Origin: a virus
IMG/VR virus record: IMGVR_UViG_3300028024_000168
Coordinates: 1 to 38,048 of that record
Direction: 5' to 3' (one strand)
DNA length: 38,048 nt
Below the pieces are notes generated by a model that ran no database searches, was not told the origin of the DNA, and saw nothing but the letters and a program-made list of their open reading frames with translations. Shown here piece after piece: positions 7,503-15,238 of the stretch; the first letter of the stretch is position 1, and the number at the start of each line of letters is the position of its first letter. A program made the position numbers and the translations under genes.

Positions 7503-8007
7503 GCTGGAGCTGCGCGCCGGCATGCTGCCCGAGCTGCTGCAGGAGATCGCCCGGCTCACCACCGTGTCGATCGCCGTTTCGATCGCGCGGGAATGGGGTG
7601 GCGGGAGGCTCTACTTCCCGCGGAAGATGGCGGCCGATCACAGATTGGCGCGCCGAATTGGGCTCAAGGCGGCCACCCGACTCTGCCGGGAGCTAGGCGG
7701 CGAGAAGTTCGAGATCCCGGCGGCACGGCATTATTTGCGCTGGCTCGACGCACGGGCACTCCGAGTGCTCAGGCTCAGCCATCAGGAGATCGCCGAATTG
7801 CTTAAGGTGAATAGAAAGCGCGTTGCAGAGCTGTTGGAAGGGTTTGATCCCCAGGGAATCGAGCTGGACGAACTGGTACTGGTGATTGGTCTGCATTACC
7901 GAGTCAAAGGGCGGGCCCGCTCGGCCGGCCGGATGAAAACGGAAGCAGTACAGAGGGATTTCGGGTTTCCGCCAGCGCCGGGCGGGATGCGGTACACCTA
8001 CGCCTAG
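7495..8007 (+). CDS. mor: Mor/C-family transcription activator
   Basis: The 170-residue protein has the Mor layout: an N-terminal dimerisation helix pair (MLPELLQEIARLTTVSIAVS), a beta segment (GGGRLYFPRKM) and a C-terminal helix-turn-helix (LSHQEIAELLKVNRKRVAEL, about residues 98-117). Mor and C bind upstream of weak -10 promoters and recruit RNA polymerase for middle or late transcription. Mu Mor is 129 residues; here about 45 extra residues follow the helix-turn-helix, ending in a Gly/Pro/Tyr-rich tail. It is the only Mor/C homologue in the window, so it may serve both the middle and late steps. Codon use becomes less GC-biased toward its 3' end, next to the cargo boundary. Confidence 0.85.
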   Translation: MAKLELRAGMLPELLQEIARLTTVSIAVSIAREWGGGRLYFPRKMAADHRLARRIGLKAATRLCRELGGEKFEIPAARHYLRWLDARALRVLRLSHQEIAELLKVNRKRVAELLEGFDPQGIELDELVLVIGLHYRVKGRARSAGRMKTEAVQRDFGFPPAPGGMRYTYA

Positions 8008-8123
8008 CCAGCTGATCGGCGATAAATGGGTCGCCTAAACTGCGTCAGTTGAATAGCTTCCGGGGGCCTCCCAACCCCAGATAGTTGATCCTCATTGCAG
8101 TAAGCTCCGACCTATCATACGTT

Positions 8124-8148
8124 CGGCGGGTGTGCCCGCCGGGGGGAG
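8124..8148 (+). promoter_or_regulatory. Hairpin abutting the ribosome site of the first cargo gene
   Basis: A perfect 7-bp stem (8124-8130 with 8135-8141) closes a TGTG loop and runs straight into the Shine-Dalgarno GGGGGAG (8142-8148), eight bases before the ATG at 8157. It could limit ribosome access, or be the relic of a terminator for the early operon, though no U-tract follows. The rest of 8008-8123 is non-coding; a weak TTGCAG/TACGTT pair (8095-8100 and 8118-8123, 17-bp spacing) could be a promoter. Confidence 0.45.
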
Positions 8149-8156
8149 CATATTAA

Positions 8157-9512
8157 ATGCCGTCATCGCCAAGTGTGCCTTCTGCGCTATCTGCGCCCTC
8201 AGCTATTTCGCTTCCATCGGTGGCTACGACTACCGGCCCAATGCTAACGGCTCTCACAGCAGCTCTGGGCGTCGAACGCTCGATCCTGGCTGGTGACGAT
8301 CAAATCGAGCACGCTTGGTCCAATCTACCACGCTTGCTTTCGCGAGTTCCAATAGAGCAACGGAGCGAGACACTTGTCCGGATGTGTGTGGCGGTGGCAA
8401 CTGGATTATTCGACAGTGCGGTCAACTACGCTTGGAATGCCGCAATTATTGAGCTACGGGATAAAGTTCGACGCTTTGGATTAACGGTTGTACCTCAGAT
8501 AACTGGAAGATCGTTCGATGAAAACGTTCTCATTGACCTTAAAGACGCTGAGCTGCTGCAGCTTTGCTTAAAGCTTAATTTGATATCTGAGGACGGTTAC
8601 TTTCTGCTCGATCAGTGTCGCGACATTCGGAATAACTTTTCGGCGGCACATCCCTCCGTTGGCGTGCTCGACGAGGACGAGTTCGTAAATTTTCTGAACC
8701 GAATTGGTCGGCACGCTCTTGCTAACGAACGCAACCCACGCGGCGTTGATATCCAGGCTTTTATTTCCGCGATAAAAAGCGGCAGATTTAATGATGTACA
8801 ATTTGAAACTTGGCGAAGCCGGGTGGCCGACACTTTTGATGCGCAGCGGGAGCTTTTGTTCGGGACATTACATGGTATATATTGCGATCCCAGTTCTGGT
8901 GAGGAGGCGCGGGTCAATGCTCTGAGGATCTGTGAAGCATTTAGTTCAATAATGACCCCAAAGGCCCAATCAGATTTGGTCAGCCGCCACCAGGACTATC
9001 GCGCAGCCGGGGATGAACCACGACATAGAGCTTCCCAGCAGTTTTTTGAACGGCTTGGTTTCCTGGCACAGCTCGGCGATACGGAGTTGCATAGCGTTAT
9101 CGTGTCAGCGACTAAGAACCTTCTCTCGATCCATGCCGGCTTCAACAATTTCTATAACGAACCCCCATTTGCTGAACGTCTTGCTGGATTGGTGGCACAA
9201 AATCGTGTGCCTGATTCAGCACAACACGAATTTGTAGATGCAGTCGTTACCTGCGCGGCCGGCAATCAATATGGTGTGTCTCATGCGGCGATGCCGACCT
9301 ATGAGAAATTGATCCGATCGTTTTCACCCGCGGAAATCCTGATTATGCTCGGGCTTCCCGCCCAACAAAATGTGGTAGCAAAGCGAGTCCACGCTTATGG
9401 AGGCTGCCGAACCCGTTTCATTAATCTGATCAGATTGCTCGATACAAAGAGCATACCCACACCAGCGCGAGCTGCCTATGATATATGGATGGCAGAAGGT
9501 GCGGCAAGTTAA
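8157..9512 (+). CDS. Cargo protein with HEPN-like Rx6H motif, unknown family
   Basis: This 451-residue protein is not part of the Mu backbone, and its codon use is visibly more AT-rich than its neighbours. It starts with a low-complexity Ser/Pro/Ala stretch (residues 1-28), followed by an all-helical region. Around residues 150-170 it reads LDQCRDIRNNFSAAHPS, with Arg158-Asn and His165 forming an R-x6-H motif of the HEPN RNase type, preceded by an acidic and helical segment. The remaining 270 residues are helical, with no motif I recognise. The ATG is supported by GGGGGAG. HEPN proteins are usually RNases in abortive-infection or toxin systems. HEPN membership here rests on a short motif and context, so it is tentative. 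The next gene carries a second HEPN motif. Confidence 0.75.
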   Translation: MPSSPSVPSALSAPSAISLPSVATTTGPMLTALTAALGVERSILAGDDQIEHAWSNLPRLLSRVPIEQRSETLVRMCVAVATGLFDSAVNYAWNAAIIELRDKVRRFGLTVVPQITGRSFDENVLIDLKDAELLQLCLKLNLISEDGYFLLDQCRDIRNNFSAAHPSVGVLDEDEFVNFLNRIGRHALANERNPRGVDIQAFISAIKSGRFNDVQFETWRSRVADTFDAQRELLFGTLHGIYCDPSSGEEARVNALRICEAFSSIMTPKAQSDLVSRHQDYRAAGDEPRHRASQQFFERLGFLAQLGDTELHSVIVSATKNLLSIHAGFNNFYNEPPFAERLAGLVAQNRVPDSAQHEFVDAVVTCAAGNQYGVSHAAMPTYEKLIRSFSPAEILIMLGLPAQQNVVAKRVHAYGGCRTRFINLIRLLDTKSIPTPARAAYDIWMAEGAAS

Positions 9513-9579
9513 AGTAATTTACCAACGAGAATGATGGCCCAATCCAGGCTTGACGACGAAGGACTATATGGTCCGAGTA

Positions 9580-9620
9580 TGAAATATACTGAAAGCGGTT
9601 CTTATATTTCAGGCATTTTT
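9580..9620 (+). terminator. Terminator-like hairpin between the two cargo genes
   Basis: A 9-bp A/T-rich stem (9580-9588 with 9603-9611) encloses a short inner GAA/TTC stem and is followed by five T residues at 9616-9620. It begins 67 bases after the stop of the upstream cargo gene. The form is that of an intrinsic terminator, though the stem is AT-rich. If it works, the two cargo genes have separate transcripts or an attenuated second gene. Confidence 0.5.
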
Positions 9621-9692
9621 GTTGAATCATGACACGGCGCTTCATATCCGAATGTAACCCCATTTGACACCCTGCTTTCAGGATAACTAGGC

Positions 9693-10721
9693 ATGATAGT
9701 CGAGATTCCAGGGTCCGCAGACTTCAAGAAAACAAGTTTAAATTTATTGAATCTGGCATGGTATATTGCCATCGCTTCTCTTGAAGCATATAGTTTTTCC
9801 GACATCATTCATCCTGTTGATACGCCCGTCCAACATATACCCGGGATTGATGGAACCCTCCGCACTATCGGTGGCCCAGATACCACATGGAGCCCGCAGG
9901 AAAGGGAGGTTGCCGAACAACAATACTGGCGCCGATCCCAGCCAGCGCTTGCGAACGCACTTTCTCTTATCCAACAAGCAATTGAGATGGCGCTTAAGGG
10001 ACAGATTGCCGAAATCTCACCATTTCTTCTGATCGCTCGTGACGCTCGTGATTATCCGACCAAAAGTGCTCAGCAGGATGTGTCATTTTCAGCCTTCCGC
10101 AGCCTTGATGCTGCAGACTTGCTGAAAGTCCACAACACCGTCTGCTCTGAACGTCTCGACGACAAATTTGAAGGATTTTGGAACTCGATTCGGCGGCAGA
10201 GAAACGTCTTCATTCATTCGGTAGTCCCAATCTCAGAAGTATTAAAGCCAACAGATCTCATTGAGAAAATTCTCCTCACAGTTCGCACAATGCATCGCGA
10301 GCAAGAGTGGTTTGGGCACCGGGTAGAGTATTGTCAAAAGGATGAAATCGAAGCGGCTTTCAGTACCGACTCGGGCAGTCGGTTTGGCAGGGTTCTTCAA
10401 GAATTTGAGATTGTATTTCATTACCTTTCGAGCAAAGCCCTTCGAGAATATTTTGGGCTGGACCGCCGTCGGCGTACCTATATGTGCACCCACTGTATGA
10501 AGGAGTGTGATTCAGATATTTGGAACGATCTGCATCAGCATTTTGCTCAGTTCGACGGCAAAGATCCTTCTTCGTCAGCTGTTAAATGTGCTTTGTGCGC
10601 AAGAAGTATTAAGATATTCCGTGGCCAATGCATGGACAAGGAATGTAAATCGTCCGTGTTGTGCGATGACGTAGAGTATGGTCGTATTTGTTTGATCTGC
10701 GGAATAGGTCAGTCCGATTAA
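9693..10721 (+). CDS. Cargo protein with HEPN RNxxxH motif and zinc-ribbon-like tail
   Basis: This 342-residue protein is in the same low-GC block. Residues about 165-180 read SIRRQRNVFIHSVVP, giving Arg170-Asn171-x3-His175, the canonical HEPN RNase motif, in a helical context after a long predicted-helical N-terminus. The C-terminal 80 residues are Cys-rich: a pair in CTHCMKEC, then KCALCARS, GQCMDKEC, VLCDD and ICLICG, consistent with one or two zinc ribbons that could bind nucleic acid or protein. The start is supported by AGGA nine bases upstream. It resembles no Mu morphogenesis protein. A plausible role is a phage-encoded defence or toxin RNase, possibly acting with its neighbour. Confidence 0.75.
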   Translation: MIVEIPGSADFKKTSLNLLNLAWYIAIASLEAYSFSDIIHPVDTPVQHIPGIDGTLRTIGGPDTTWSPQEREVAEQQYWRRSQPALANALSLIQQAIEMALKGQIAEISPFLLIARDARDYPTKSAQQDVSFSAFRSLDAADLLKVHNTVCSERLDDKFEGFWNSIRRQRNVFIHSVVPISEVLKPTDLIEKILLTVRTMHREQEWFGHRVEYCQKDEIEAAFSTDSGSRFGRVLQEFEIVFHYLSSKALREYFGLDRRRRTYMCTHCMKECDSDIWNDLHQHFAQFDGKDPSSSAVKCALCARSIKIFRGQCMDKECKSSVLCDDVEYGRICLICGIGQSD

Positions 10722-11080
10722 AAATTATTATTATTAGTCTTTGTGAGGCGCCCCGTGTAGAGGGTAGCCTGCTTTAATAGATCTTTCCGGCACGCTCGGC
10801 CGAGTGGTGAACCTTCTTTCCCTCGACCTCACCTATTCCTTGCCGGGGCCGTTGGCATTGGCGTTAGTGCCCGCTTGTTGCTCGAAACCGCCTATACGGC
10901 GGGTGCGTGACTTCCGCTGCCTTTCCTGCTCTTCTCGGCGCAGATCTGACTGTTCGTATCGCTATGGGCCGGAGAACCCCGCTTCAAGGTGGGTCCGTCT
11001 TGCATTCGGCCGCCGGCGTGGCCTGAAGCTGTCTTTGGGGCCCTGATCCCGTCCCCTTATTTCCCCATCCCGCCGCAGCG
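10722..11080 (+). other. Non-coding boundary between cargo and lysis genes
   Basis: No convincing gene lies here. The first 60 bases are AT-rich and belong to the cargo block; base composition rises to backbone level toward 10950. A perfect 10-bp palindrome lies at 10795-10804 and a 5-bp hairpin at 10888-10902. The last 85 bases contain the block shared with the region upstream of protease I, listed separately. Confidence 0.6.
10995..11063 (+). promoter_or_regulatory. Candidate late promoter/activator site upstream of lysis genes
   Basis: Bases 11037-11063 match 20944-20970 upstream of protease I at 21 of 27 positions (shared core GATCCCG then CCCTTAT). An upstream CCGT...CTTG...CGGCC element occurs in both copies at nearly the same distance (30 versus 29 bases between CGGCC and the core block). 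Mu has activator-dependent late promoters at exactly these two places (Plys and PI). The shared TTAT(T/C)TC may include a weak -10. The Mor/C-like protein is the obvious candidate activator. This is inferred; no start site is known. Confidence 0.5.
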
Positions 11081-11596
11081 ATGCTTGCGGCCATGGACAC
11101 CGCACCCCCATCCCGGATCTTCTTCGCCCAGCTGCGCGAGCAGGTCATCCGCCCCGCCCTCGGCCTGCTCGAACTCGGCGACGGGCCGACCGTCATCAAC
11201 CTGCTGCTCGGCACGGCCGCACAGGAGAGCGGCGGCCGGTTCCTGCGGCAATACCCGAGCGGCCCCGCGCTCGGCTTCTGGCAGATCGAACCCACGACGC
11301 ACCGTGACGTGCTCACCAACTTCGTGGCCTTCCGCCCGGATCTGCGCGCCCGACTCGCAGCGCTCGCGGTGCCCGGCACCGACCGCGACGATCAGCTCGC
11401 CTGGAACCTGCGCTACGCCTGCGCCATCGCCCGGCTGATCTATCTGCGCGCCCCGGCGCCGCTGCCGGGCACGTCCGATCCCGCGCTCTTGGGCGCCTTT
11501 TGGAAGGCGCACTACAACACCGCCGGCGGTGCCGGCGCCGCGGACGAGTTCGTCCGCTCCTTCTCGACCTACATCGGAGACCCGGTCAATGTCTAA
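11081..11596 (+). CDS. Endolysin, lytic-transglycosylase-like
   Basis: The 171-residue protein carries the lysozyme/transglycosylase pattern NLLLGTAAQESGGRF with likely catalytic Glu49, followed by GPALGFWQIEPTTHRDVL and a C-terminal WKAHYNTAGG motif close to the KxHYNTxxG ending of phage endolysins. It would cleave the glycan strands of peptidoglycan at the end of the lytic cycle. There is no signal peptide, so export would need the neighbouring holin. The start is uncertain: ATG at 11081 or Met5 at 11093, neither with a good ribosome site. It is the first gene after the candidate late promoter. Confidence 0.85.
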   Translation: MLAAMDTAPPSRIFFAQLREQVIRPALGLLELGDGPTVINLLLGTAAQESGGRFLRQYPSGPALGFWQIEPTTHRDVLTNFVAFRPDLRARLAALAVPGTDRDDQLAWNLRYACAIARLIYLRAPAPLPGTSDPALLGAFWKAHYNTAGGAGAADEFVRSFSTYIGDPVNV

Positions 11597-12434
11597 CCGC
11601 CTGTGGCAGGCGGCGCTCGCGCCTGCCTGCCTTGTTGCCTCTGTCGCCCCCGCCTGCGCCGCCACCGTCGATGTGAGCGGCGTGGTCACCTCCGTTTCCG
11701 GCGTGGCGCTCGCCGCCTTCGGCGTCGTCGTCTCCTGGGCCGCCCATCGCGCCGTGTCGGTGCTGGAGCGCTGGAGCGGCTCGCAGCTCCAGGATCTGCA
11801 CGGCACCGCCATCGACGATGCCGTCCAGCTCGCCACCAGCTATGTCCAGGCCAAGCTCGCCGCCGTCGCCGATCCCGCCGCCAAGCTGCAGATCCGCGAC
11901 CAGGTCATCGCCGAGGCGGCGCAGATGGTGGCGCTCCAGGTGCCGAACGCGCTCGATGCGTTGGGCCTGACGCCGGACGGCGTCGCCGCCAAGCTCAAGA
12001 TGATGCTGGGCCTGGCCGAACCGCCGGCGCCAGTCGCCCCGGCCTCGGCGCCGACCGGCTCGATCGCCGGAACCGTCGCGGCCGGCCTGGCGCTGGCGCT
12101 CGCCACCCTGCCGCTGGTCGGCTGCCTCGGCTCGACGCCGAGCGCCACCGACACGGCCTCGGGCACGGCGGCCGGCTCGACCACCGCCGCGGCGCCGTCC
12201 GCGGATCAGCAGGCGTTCGACAATGCCTGCTGGACGGCCGACGCGCTCGACGCCGCCTTCAAGATCGCGGAGGCGACGGGCAAGATCCCGGACGGCCTCG
12301 TCACCACGGAGCAGGATGCCAAGGCCGGCGTCGACGCGCTGTGCGCCGGCCCGGCCCCGACCGATCTCAAGGATGCCGTCAGCAAGATCGAGGCGGCCGG
12401 CGTCCAGATCGCGGCTCAGATCGCCAGCCAGTAA
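11589..12434 (+). CDS. Lysis protein: holin-like N-terminus fused to a lipobox segment
   Basis: The 281-residue protein overlaps the endolysin gene. Residues 5-25 form a signal-like hydrophobic segment and 33-50 a second hydrophobic helix, the arrangement of a holin. A helical domain (55-145) follows, with alternating Ala/Gln/Leu residues resembling LLH-type phage holins. Then residues about 160-179 form another hydrophobic stretch ending L-V-G-Cys179, a good lipobox, followed by a Ser/Thr/Ala linker and a Cys-containing C-terminal domain like small phage lipoproteins. The layout looks like a holin and an outer-spanin or other lipoprotein joined in one frame. No clear internal start explains it as two genes, though Met138 or Met139 could open a shorter product. 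Confidence 0.6.
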   Translation: MSNRLWQAALAPACLVASVAPACAATVDVSGVVTSVSGVALAAFGVVVSWAAHRAVSVLERWSGSQLQDLHGTAIDDAVQLATSYVQAKLAAVADPAAKLQIRDQVIAEAAQMVALQVPNALDALGLTPDGVAAKLKMMLGLAEPPAPVAPASAPTGSIAGTVAAGLALALATLPLVGCLGSTPSATDTASGTAAGSTTAAAPSADQQAFDNACWTADALDAAFKIAEATGKIPDGLVTTEQDAKAGVDALCAGPAPTDLKDAVSKIEAAGVQIAAQIASQ

Positions 12435-12677
12435 GTGGCCGACGAGATCGATAAGGCGCAGGCGCGGGACGAGGAGTTCCGCGCCGACGCGCTCGCCAGC
12501 TGGGCACGCCGGGCGCACGGCGCTGTCGTCCCTGCGCCCGAGCTGCCGCGCGATTGCCTCGCCTGCGGCGACGAGATCCCGATCGAGCGGCTGAAGGCGC
12601 TGCCGGCGGCGATCTTCTGCCGCGACTGCCAAGACCGCCAGGAAAGACGGCCTCATGAACCTCGCCAATATCCATGA
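12435..12677 (+). CDS. DksA/TraR-type C4 zinc-finger protein
   Basis: This 80-residue protein starts at GTG immediately after the previous TAA. Residues about 41-66 give C-x2-C-G-D-x-I-P-x-x-R...C-x2-C, the TraR/DksA zinc finger, preceded by a short acidic helix (residues 1-30) with DEIDKAQ. Short phage TraR-like proteins bind the RNA polymerase secondary channel and mimic ppGpp/DksA. Members of this family are common next to lysis genes in Mu-like phages. Its end overlaps the next gene by 23 bases. Confidence 0.87.
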   Translation: MADEIDKAQARDEEFRADALASWARRAHGAVVPAPELPRDCLACGDEIPIERLKALPAAIFCRDCQDRQERRPHEPRQYP

Positions 12678-13011
12678 TTGGGCGGCGATCGTGCCGATCC
12701 TGGCCGGGCTGATCGGCATCGGCAGCTTCGTCGGCCGGCTCTATCTCAGGAACGGCTATGCCACCAAGGCCGATCTCAGTGACACCAAACGCTCGCTGCT
12801 GGCGCTCGGCAAGCGCACCGAGGCGCTCGAAGCCCAGCTCGCCGGCGTCGCCACGCGCGAGGATGTCAACCGCGTGCTGATGGCGGTCGAGCGGGCCGAC
12901 GGCGACCGGCGGGCGCTCGCGGCCGAGGTCGGCGGCATCCGCGACCTGGTCGCCCGCATCGAGAAGCCGCTCGACCTCATCCAGGAACATTTGCTGCGGG
13001 ACCGCTCATGA
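12655..13011 (+). CDS. DUF2730 family phage protein (Mu gp25-like position)
   Basis: The 118-residue protein has an N-terminal transmembrane helix (about residues 8-30, AAIVPILAGLIGIGSFVGRL) followed by a long coiled-coil-like helix with heptad leucines and a short basic end. This is the DUF2730 layout found between the lysis and terminase genes in Mu-like phages. It may assist lysis or anchor another protein in the membrane; the role is not established. Its end overlaps the next start (ATGA). Confidence 0.8.
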   Translation: MNLANIHDWAAIVPILAGLIGIGSFVGRLYLRNGYATKADLSDTKRSLLALGKRTEALEAQLAGVATREDVNRVLMAVERADGDRRALAAEVGGIRDLVARIEKPLDLIQEHLLRDRS

Positions 13012-13310
13012 GCTTCGCCGATCTGCTCCAGGCCGATCGCCGCCTGGTCATCCTCCGCCTGCTGGCGCAATCGCCGGGCTCGGCCGCCAACAGCAGCATC
13101 ATCGCCACCGGCCTGGCCGAGCTGGGCCACCGGATCTCGCGCGACCTGGTTGCGACCGAGCTGGCCTGGCTGGCCGAGCAGCGCTTGGTCACGACCGAGA
13201 CGGTCGAGGCCGGAATGAAGAGCATCGTCGTGGCGACGCTGACCGAGCGCGGTCTCGACGTGCAAGACGGGCGCGTCACGGTGCCCGGCGTCAAGCGGCC
13301 GACGCCCTGA
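13008..13310 (+). CDS. Mu gp26-like winged-helix protein
   Basis: This 100-residue protein begins with LLQADRRLVILRLLAQSPG and continues with a helix-turn-helix (ISRDLVATELAWLAEQRLV) and a beta wing ending in LTERGLDV. The pattern is the ArsR-like fold of the small phage protein always found before the gp27-like gene in Mu relatives. It may take part in packaging or regulation; no experiment-based role is known to me. The ATG overlaps the DUF2730 stop. Confidence 0.8.
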   Translation: MSFADLLQADRRLVILRLLAQSPGSAANSSIIATGLAELGHRISRDLVATELAWLAEQRLVTTETVEAGMKSIVVATLTERGLDVQDGRVTVPGVKRPTP

Positions 13311-13313
13311 GCC

Positions 13314-13865
13314 ATGCCGCGTGCCTCCACCATCGACAAGCTCGCGCCCGAGCTGCGCCAGGCCATCGCCGATCTGCGCGACCAGGGCGTCACCATCGAC
13401 GAGATCCTGGCCAAGCTGCGCGAGCTGGGCGCCGACGTGTCGCGCTCGGCCTTGGGCCGCCACGTCAAGGATCTCGACCAGATCGCCGACAAGCTGCGCC
13501 GATCGCGCGAGGTCGCCGACGTGCTGGTCCGGCGTCTCGGCGATGCGCCCGAGAGCAAGCAGGCGCGCGTCAATATCGAGCTGATGCATGCGGTGATCAT
13601 GGATCTCTTCGTCGGCGATGACGGCACGCCGGTGCAGCTCGATCCCGAGAGCGTCATGCTGCTGTCGCGCTCGATCGCGTCGCTGGCGAGCGCGTCGAAG
13701 ACCGATGCCGACCTGGTCATCAAGGTCCGGCGCGAGATCGCGGCCGAGCAGAAGGCCAAGCTCGACGCCATGGACCGCGAGGCGAGCAAGGGCGGCAGCA
13801 AGCGCGGCTTCGATCCCGAGACGCTGAAGCGCGTGCGCACGGAGATCTACGGGCTGCCGGGATGA
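13314..13865 (+). CDS. Small terminase-like protein (DUF3486, Mu gp27)
   Basis: The 183-residue protein contains the DUF3486 pattern: basic start, KLAPELRQAIADLRDQGVTI, then an HTH-like segment (DEILAKLRELGADVSRSALG) and a central helical part with RINIELMHAVI-type residues. In Mu, gp27 sits directly before the large terminase and is thought to act as the small terminase that recognises pac. The stop overlaps the start of the large subunit by ATGA, supporting a shared packaging role. Confidence 0.85.
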   Translation: MPRASTIDKLAPELRQAIADLRDQGVTIDEILAKLRELGADVSRSALGRHVKDLDQIADKLRRSREVADVLVRRLGDAPESKQARVNIELMHAVIMDLFVGDDGTPVQLDPESVMLLSRSIASLASASKTDADLVIKVRREIAAEQKAKLDAMDREASKGGSKRGFDPETLKRVRTEIYGLPG

Positions 13866-15238
13866 CACGCGCACCCAGCCGACAGGTTCGGCGTAAGCAG
13901 GAACGGCAGGCCGCCAAGGCCGCTGTGCCGCTCTGCCGCTATCAGATCGATTGGATGCTCGACAAGTCCCGGTTCAAGATCGGGATGTTCGCGCGCCAGA
14001 CCGGCAAGACCTTCACCACCACGCTGGAGATCGCCGACGATTGCTATGCGGCCGAGGCCGAAGGCCGCCGCGCGCGCTGGGTCATCCTCTCGCGCGGCGA
14101 GCGCCAGGCCAAGGAGGCGATCGAAGGGCTGAAGCTCCACGCCCAGGCATACGGTCTCGCGGTCGAGGAGCTGGAGTATGATTGGAAGGCGAACGACGTC
14201 GCCTACAAGGCGCTGGAGATCGTCTTCCCCGGCGGCTCGCGCGTTACCGCGCTGCCGGCCAATCCCGACACGGCGCGCGGCTTCAGCGCCAATGTCTTCC
14301 TCGACGAGTTCGCCTTCCACCGCGACAGCCGCGAGATCTGGAAGGCGCTGTTCCCGGTCATCTCGGCCGGCTTCCGGATCATCGTCACCTCGACGCCGAA
14401 CGGCAAAGGCAACAAGTTCTACGAGCTGATGACCGCGGCCGACGGCATCTGGTCGCGCCATACCGTCGATATCTATCGCGCCGTCGCCGAGGGCCTGCCG
14501 CGCGATATCGACGAGCTGCGCGCCGGCCTCGCCGACGAGGATGGCTGGGCGCAGGAGTTCGAGCTGCACTGGCTCGACGAGGCGAGCGCCTGGCTGCCCT
14601 ATGACCTGATCTCCTCGGTCGAGCATGACGAGGCCGGCCGGCCGGATCTCTATCGCGGCGGCCCGTGCTTCCTCGGCAATGATATCGGCCGCAAGAAGGA
14701 TCTCTGGGTCGGGGCCGTGATCGAGCCGGTCGGCGATGTCCATTGGCTGCGCGAGCTCGCCATCCTCAAGGGCGCCTCGTTCGCCCGCCAGGACGAGGAG
14801 CTGGACCGGCTCATGGCAACCTACAATGTCGCCCGCGCCTGCATGGACGAGACCGGCATGGGCATGAAGCCGGTCGAGGATGCCAAGGCCCGGCACGGCC
14901 AGCGCCGGATCGAGGGCATTACCTTCACCCAGGCCAGCAAGCTCACCATGGCGACCTTGGGCAAGGAGGCGTTCGAGGACCGCACGATCCGCATCCCGAT
15001 GGGCGACGTGAAGCTCCGCAAGGATCTGCACCTCTTGAAGAAGGTCTCCGGCCCGACCGGGCTGCCGCGCTTCGTCGCCGAGGATGATGACGGCACCGCC
15101 GACAGCCATGCCGACCGCGCCTGGTCGATCTTCCTGGCGCTCACCGCCGCCGGCCGGCCGATCCATCGCATGCAGGTCAAGACGTCCGGCGTGCGAAGGG
15201 CGACCACCAACCTCGACGATTACCTGATGCGGAGATAG
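13862..15238 (+). CDS. Terminase large subunit (Mu gp28-like)
   Basis: This 458-residue protein is the packaging motor. The N-terminal ATPase has a Walker A-like motif at residues 44-50 (ARQTGKT), and a Walker B at about 145-149 (VFLDE, Asp148-Glu149), followed by the coupling motif TSTPNGKGNKFYEL. The C-terminal RNase H-like nuclease begins with NDIGRKKDLW (Asp274) and has a second acidic site in ARACMDETGMG. This is the gp28 family that cuts headful lengths, including flanking host DNA in Mu. It is followed after two bases by the portal gene. Confidence 0.94.
   Translation: MTRAPSRQVRRKQERQAAKAAVPLCRYQIDWMLDKSRFKIGMFARQTGKTFTTTLEIADDCYAAEAEGRRARWVILSRGERQAKEAIEGLKLHAQAYGLAVEELEYDWKANDVAYKALEIVFPGGSRVTALPANPDTARGFSANVFLDEFAFHRDSREIWKALFPVISAGFRIIVTSTPNGKGNKFYELMTAADGIWSRHTVDIYRAVAEGLPRDIDELRAGLADEDGWAQEFELHWLDEASAWLPYDLISSVEHDEAGRPDLYRGGPCFLGNDIGRKKDLWVGAVIEPVGDVHWLRELAILKGASFARQDEELDRLMATYNVARACMDETGMGMKPVEDAKARHGQRRIEGITFTQASKLTMATLGKEAFEDRTIRIPMGDVKLRKDLHLLKKVSGPTGLPRFVAEDDDGTADSHADRAWSIFLALTAAGRPIHRMQVKTSGVRRATTNLDDYLMRR

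Noticed and set aside
10795-10830. tRNA-like D-arm word (GGCCGAGTGGTGAA) near 10798
   Set aside because: No acceptor stem, anticodon arm or T-arm sequence could be matched around it. It is part of a 10-bp palindrome in non-coding boundary DNA.
10804-11046. Possible 80-residue + strand gene before the endolysin
   Set aside because: Ser/Arg/Cys-rich product without pattern, no convincing ribosome site, and it overlaps the candidate late-promoter block.
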